From Coprinellus micaceus (lineage: Eukaryota; Basidiomycota; Agaricomycetes; Agaricales; Psathyrellaceae), in contig OX596336.1 of the NCBI GenBank assembly GCA_951394405.1, positions 3,100,001 through 3,164,000 on the forward strand: a stretch of 64,000 bases of DNA, read 5' to 3'. Each line of letters starts with the position of its first letter. Position 1 is the stretch's first letter. Made by a program: the position numbers and the translations under genes. The notes beneath the pieces are model-generated. The model worked only from the letters and a program-made list of their open reading frames with translations. It did no database searches and was not told the origin of the DNA. Shown here piece by piece: positions 61,989 through 64,000 of this stretch.

Positions 61989-64000
61989 TCAATCCCACTG
62001 CACCCGTTTCGCGTGTTCCCGGATGTTGGAGACGAAGCTCTCTTGTATCTCACCTCCCACCCCCGTTGCTATCTTCAAGATGATTTCGTTCAATCCCGTC
62101 GAGCCCAAGATGTCAACGTGATCGCTCGTGTTGGCGCCACCTCTAGGGATGGATGCTACCGGCCGATGTGGGAGCTGCAAACAACTGATCAGCGAATGTG
62201 CATTGCAGCGGACAGGGGTGGCATTACCTCAATAGTCCTCACGTCAATCCCAGCTGGGTTCCATCGAGGTCGTTTCCAACCTTCCACACACATCGCCCCG
62301 AGGCTCAGAAGATTGACAGTCCCGTCCCCATCGCCCATCTTGACCCCGTTCACAACCTATGCCAATGCTCCAGGTTCAGAAACCCTGTCCTCTAGTGGTA
62401 AAACTCGCTCACTCTCGGCAACGATGTCTCGTTCGTGTATTCAAAATCAATCCAACTTTTCCTTGGGAGAAAACCCCTCATTGTGGACGCGGTTTCGTTG
62501 GCGGAGCATGGTTCCCCATCGCAGACGCCCGAACTATCAGACGAGTCAAGGGTGTCTTCATAGCCCCCGCGGGCATACCTGAGAGCACAATAAGCATCAG
62601 GAAGACGACACGCAGGCCGGTTCGTAACGTACCAATATGACCGCTGTAGTCACGGACAATCTGCGGTCAGCGCAACGGGACCTGCAGCTGCTCCAATGCA
62701 CGCACCTCAGTTTCCTTTCCAGCTCCGTAGACACAGTAAAACTTCATCGAAGGTGCGTTGGGCAGCCGGACCTCGAGAGGATTCGTCCATTTGCGATGAT
62801 CAAGGTCGTTTAACTTCAACGCCTTCTCATCTCGCTCTATACCGAAGGAGTAGTTCGTATCCATCATCCTCTTCGACCTGGTCAGTGGGTCGAGTGACCA
62901 TGTCGACTCAAGCTCACATACCTGGAACGTTGGCGGCGTGTGTTGCATGATCCATTGACTAGCGTCATCAGCCGTCATATTCTTGAGCTCAGGCTCATTC
63001 AGTCGACTGTGCACGGCAATTTCATCCTCCCTCGTCCTGAACGAGATCAAGTCTCCATGGCTGTGCGTCGACTGGAGGTCGTCATCCGGAGCACTCGTTC
63101 CGTTGCCCCACACGGCATTACCGCCCTGTTGATCGGCGAACGGGAAAAATGAAGGGGGGCCTCAATCAGTCTTCGCATCCATGCACAACAGAAGGGCACT
63201 TCGACGACGGCGCTTCGGCAGGCCGCCGCCGAGGGCGCGAAATAGTTGGAATAGGCGGTACCGTACCTTCATCCATAAGCTCGCGCTCCCAGCCCAGCTC
63301 AAGAATAGACTTCTGCGTTCCTTGCGGGAAAAGAAGCGCTCGAGGACTGCATCATAAATTGTTCGTCAACATCAACGTCAGCGGCGCTTTGCAACGAAGG
63401 AACACTTGAACCCAAACTCACCGTACGCGCCGGCGGGGTTCACTTGCACGGTGTCCTTCATCTCTCCGGAGTAGAAGGCAGCCATGGCTTTGACCTAATC
63501 CAGATAATCAAGCTCATTGTATGTCTGTTCCGGTTCTGAAACGTACCACACCCTGTAGCTAAATTAGGAAGGCGTCCGTCGTACGAATGAGTCGATAAAA
63601 CGCTCACCAAGTGCGTCCCTGCAATGCTGATGTATGCTTCAATGTGATCCTACATCAATGAGGTGAGGCGTTGAAAGGGAGAAGTTGGTTGTACTTGCCT
63701 CTACCCATCGGGACCCACCTTGCCCGTGTTCCGGAGACTCTACCCATTTGAAGCTATAGACAAGTGAGCGAGAAGTCAGGACATGCAGGCTTGCAAACTT
63801 ACAAGTACTGGAACCAGGATTGACTCCGTAAATCAAGCATAAGGGATGAGTCTCATACCAGCATAACCTTGACACCCTGTGAGCAAGAAGATTTCAGAGG
63901 CGCGGAAGAGATCCTCCTGACCGTTGAGCCCATCGAATGTGCGGCGACCACGACCTTCTTGTTGTGTCGCTTCCTAAATGCGCGGGTAAGTGGTCACGCC
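61989..64000 (-). CDS. LRO1: Phospholipid:diacylglycerol acyltransferase, C-terminal part
   Basis: Lro1/PDAT makes triacylglycerol by moving an acyl chain from a phospholipid to diacylglycerol in the ER. The gene runs off the right edge, so only the C-terminal part is seen. The nucleophile lies in KKVVVAAHSMGST, followed after an intron by a version of FKWVESPEHGQGGSRWVE. Then DTVQVNPAGAYVLERFFSRK, ADDASQWIMQHTPPTFQ, SFGIERDEKALKLNDLDHRK, NPLEVRLPNAPSMKFYCVYG and KETE. After more introns come YARGGYEDTLDSSDSSGVCD, VVNGVKMGDGDGTVNLLSLG (catalytic Asp), MCVEGWKRPRWNPAG and IPRGGANTSDHVDILGSTGL (catalytic His). It ends NIREHAKRVQWD. All visible joins keep frame. The family match is unambiguous. 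Confidence 0.92.

Noticed and set aside
61911..62582. 223-codon open frame on the plus strand
   Set aside because: Antisense to LRO1 exons whose spliced text (GDGDGTV, ANTSDHVDILGS) is conserved.

Overview
The window looks like nuclear DNA of a basidiomycete fungus, most likely a mushroom-forming Agaricomycete. Genes are close together on both strands. They are cut by many short introns of about 48-85 bases, mostly GT..AG. The gene set is fungal: a trifunctional TRP1, an Slt2-type MAP kinase, NoxR, Spa2, Dsc3 and Spt21. No operon logic, viral segment, transposon body or CRISPR array is visible. All identifications come from reading translated and hand-spliced sequence. No database search was possible.

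Layout, left to right: a partial leucine-rich gene at the left edge; an IMPACT-domain gene; glucosamine-6-phosphate isomerase; a degenerate intron-containing tRNA-Gln; TFIIIA and an Spt21-like histone-gene regulator transcribed away from a shared promoter; a secreted beta-carbonic anhydrase; Dsc3; a broken F-box gene; an EgtB-like protein; Spa2; the very-long-chain 3-ketoacyl-CoA reductase; an aromatic amino acid decarboxylase-like enzyme; PEX1; an unknown membrane protein with a frame break; an unknown type II membrane protein and a steryl ester lipase transcribed from opposite sides of a 108-base gap; the G-patch protein PXR1; NoxR; a Drs2-type lipid flippase; a four-pass membrane protein; the Slt2-type MAP kinase; TRP1; a DUF300/TMEM184 membrane protein; a flavin-dependent halogenase; two unknown genes; and the C-terminal part of the acyltransferase LRO1, which runs off the right edge.

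Most genes are unrelated housekeeping or cell-biology genes. Several concern lipids and membranes (IFA38, lipase, flippase, Dsc3, LRO1) or polarity and wall signalling (Spa2, NoxR, Slt2), but I see no evidence that they form one system. The most unusual points are the MCB-like motifs in the TFIIIA/Spt21 promoter, an 8-base exon in the DUF300 gene, a 4-base first coding exon and a GC-AG intron in the isomerase gene, a lone halogenase with a presequence-like N-terminus, and three genes whose reading frames look damaged.
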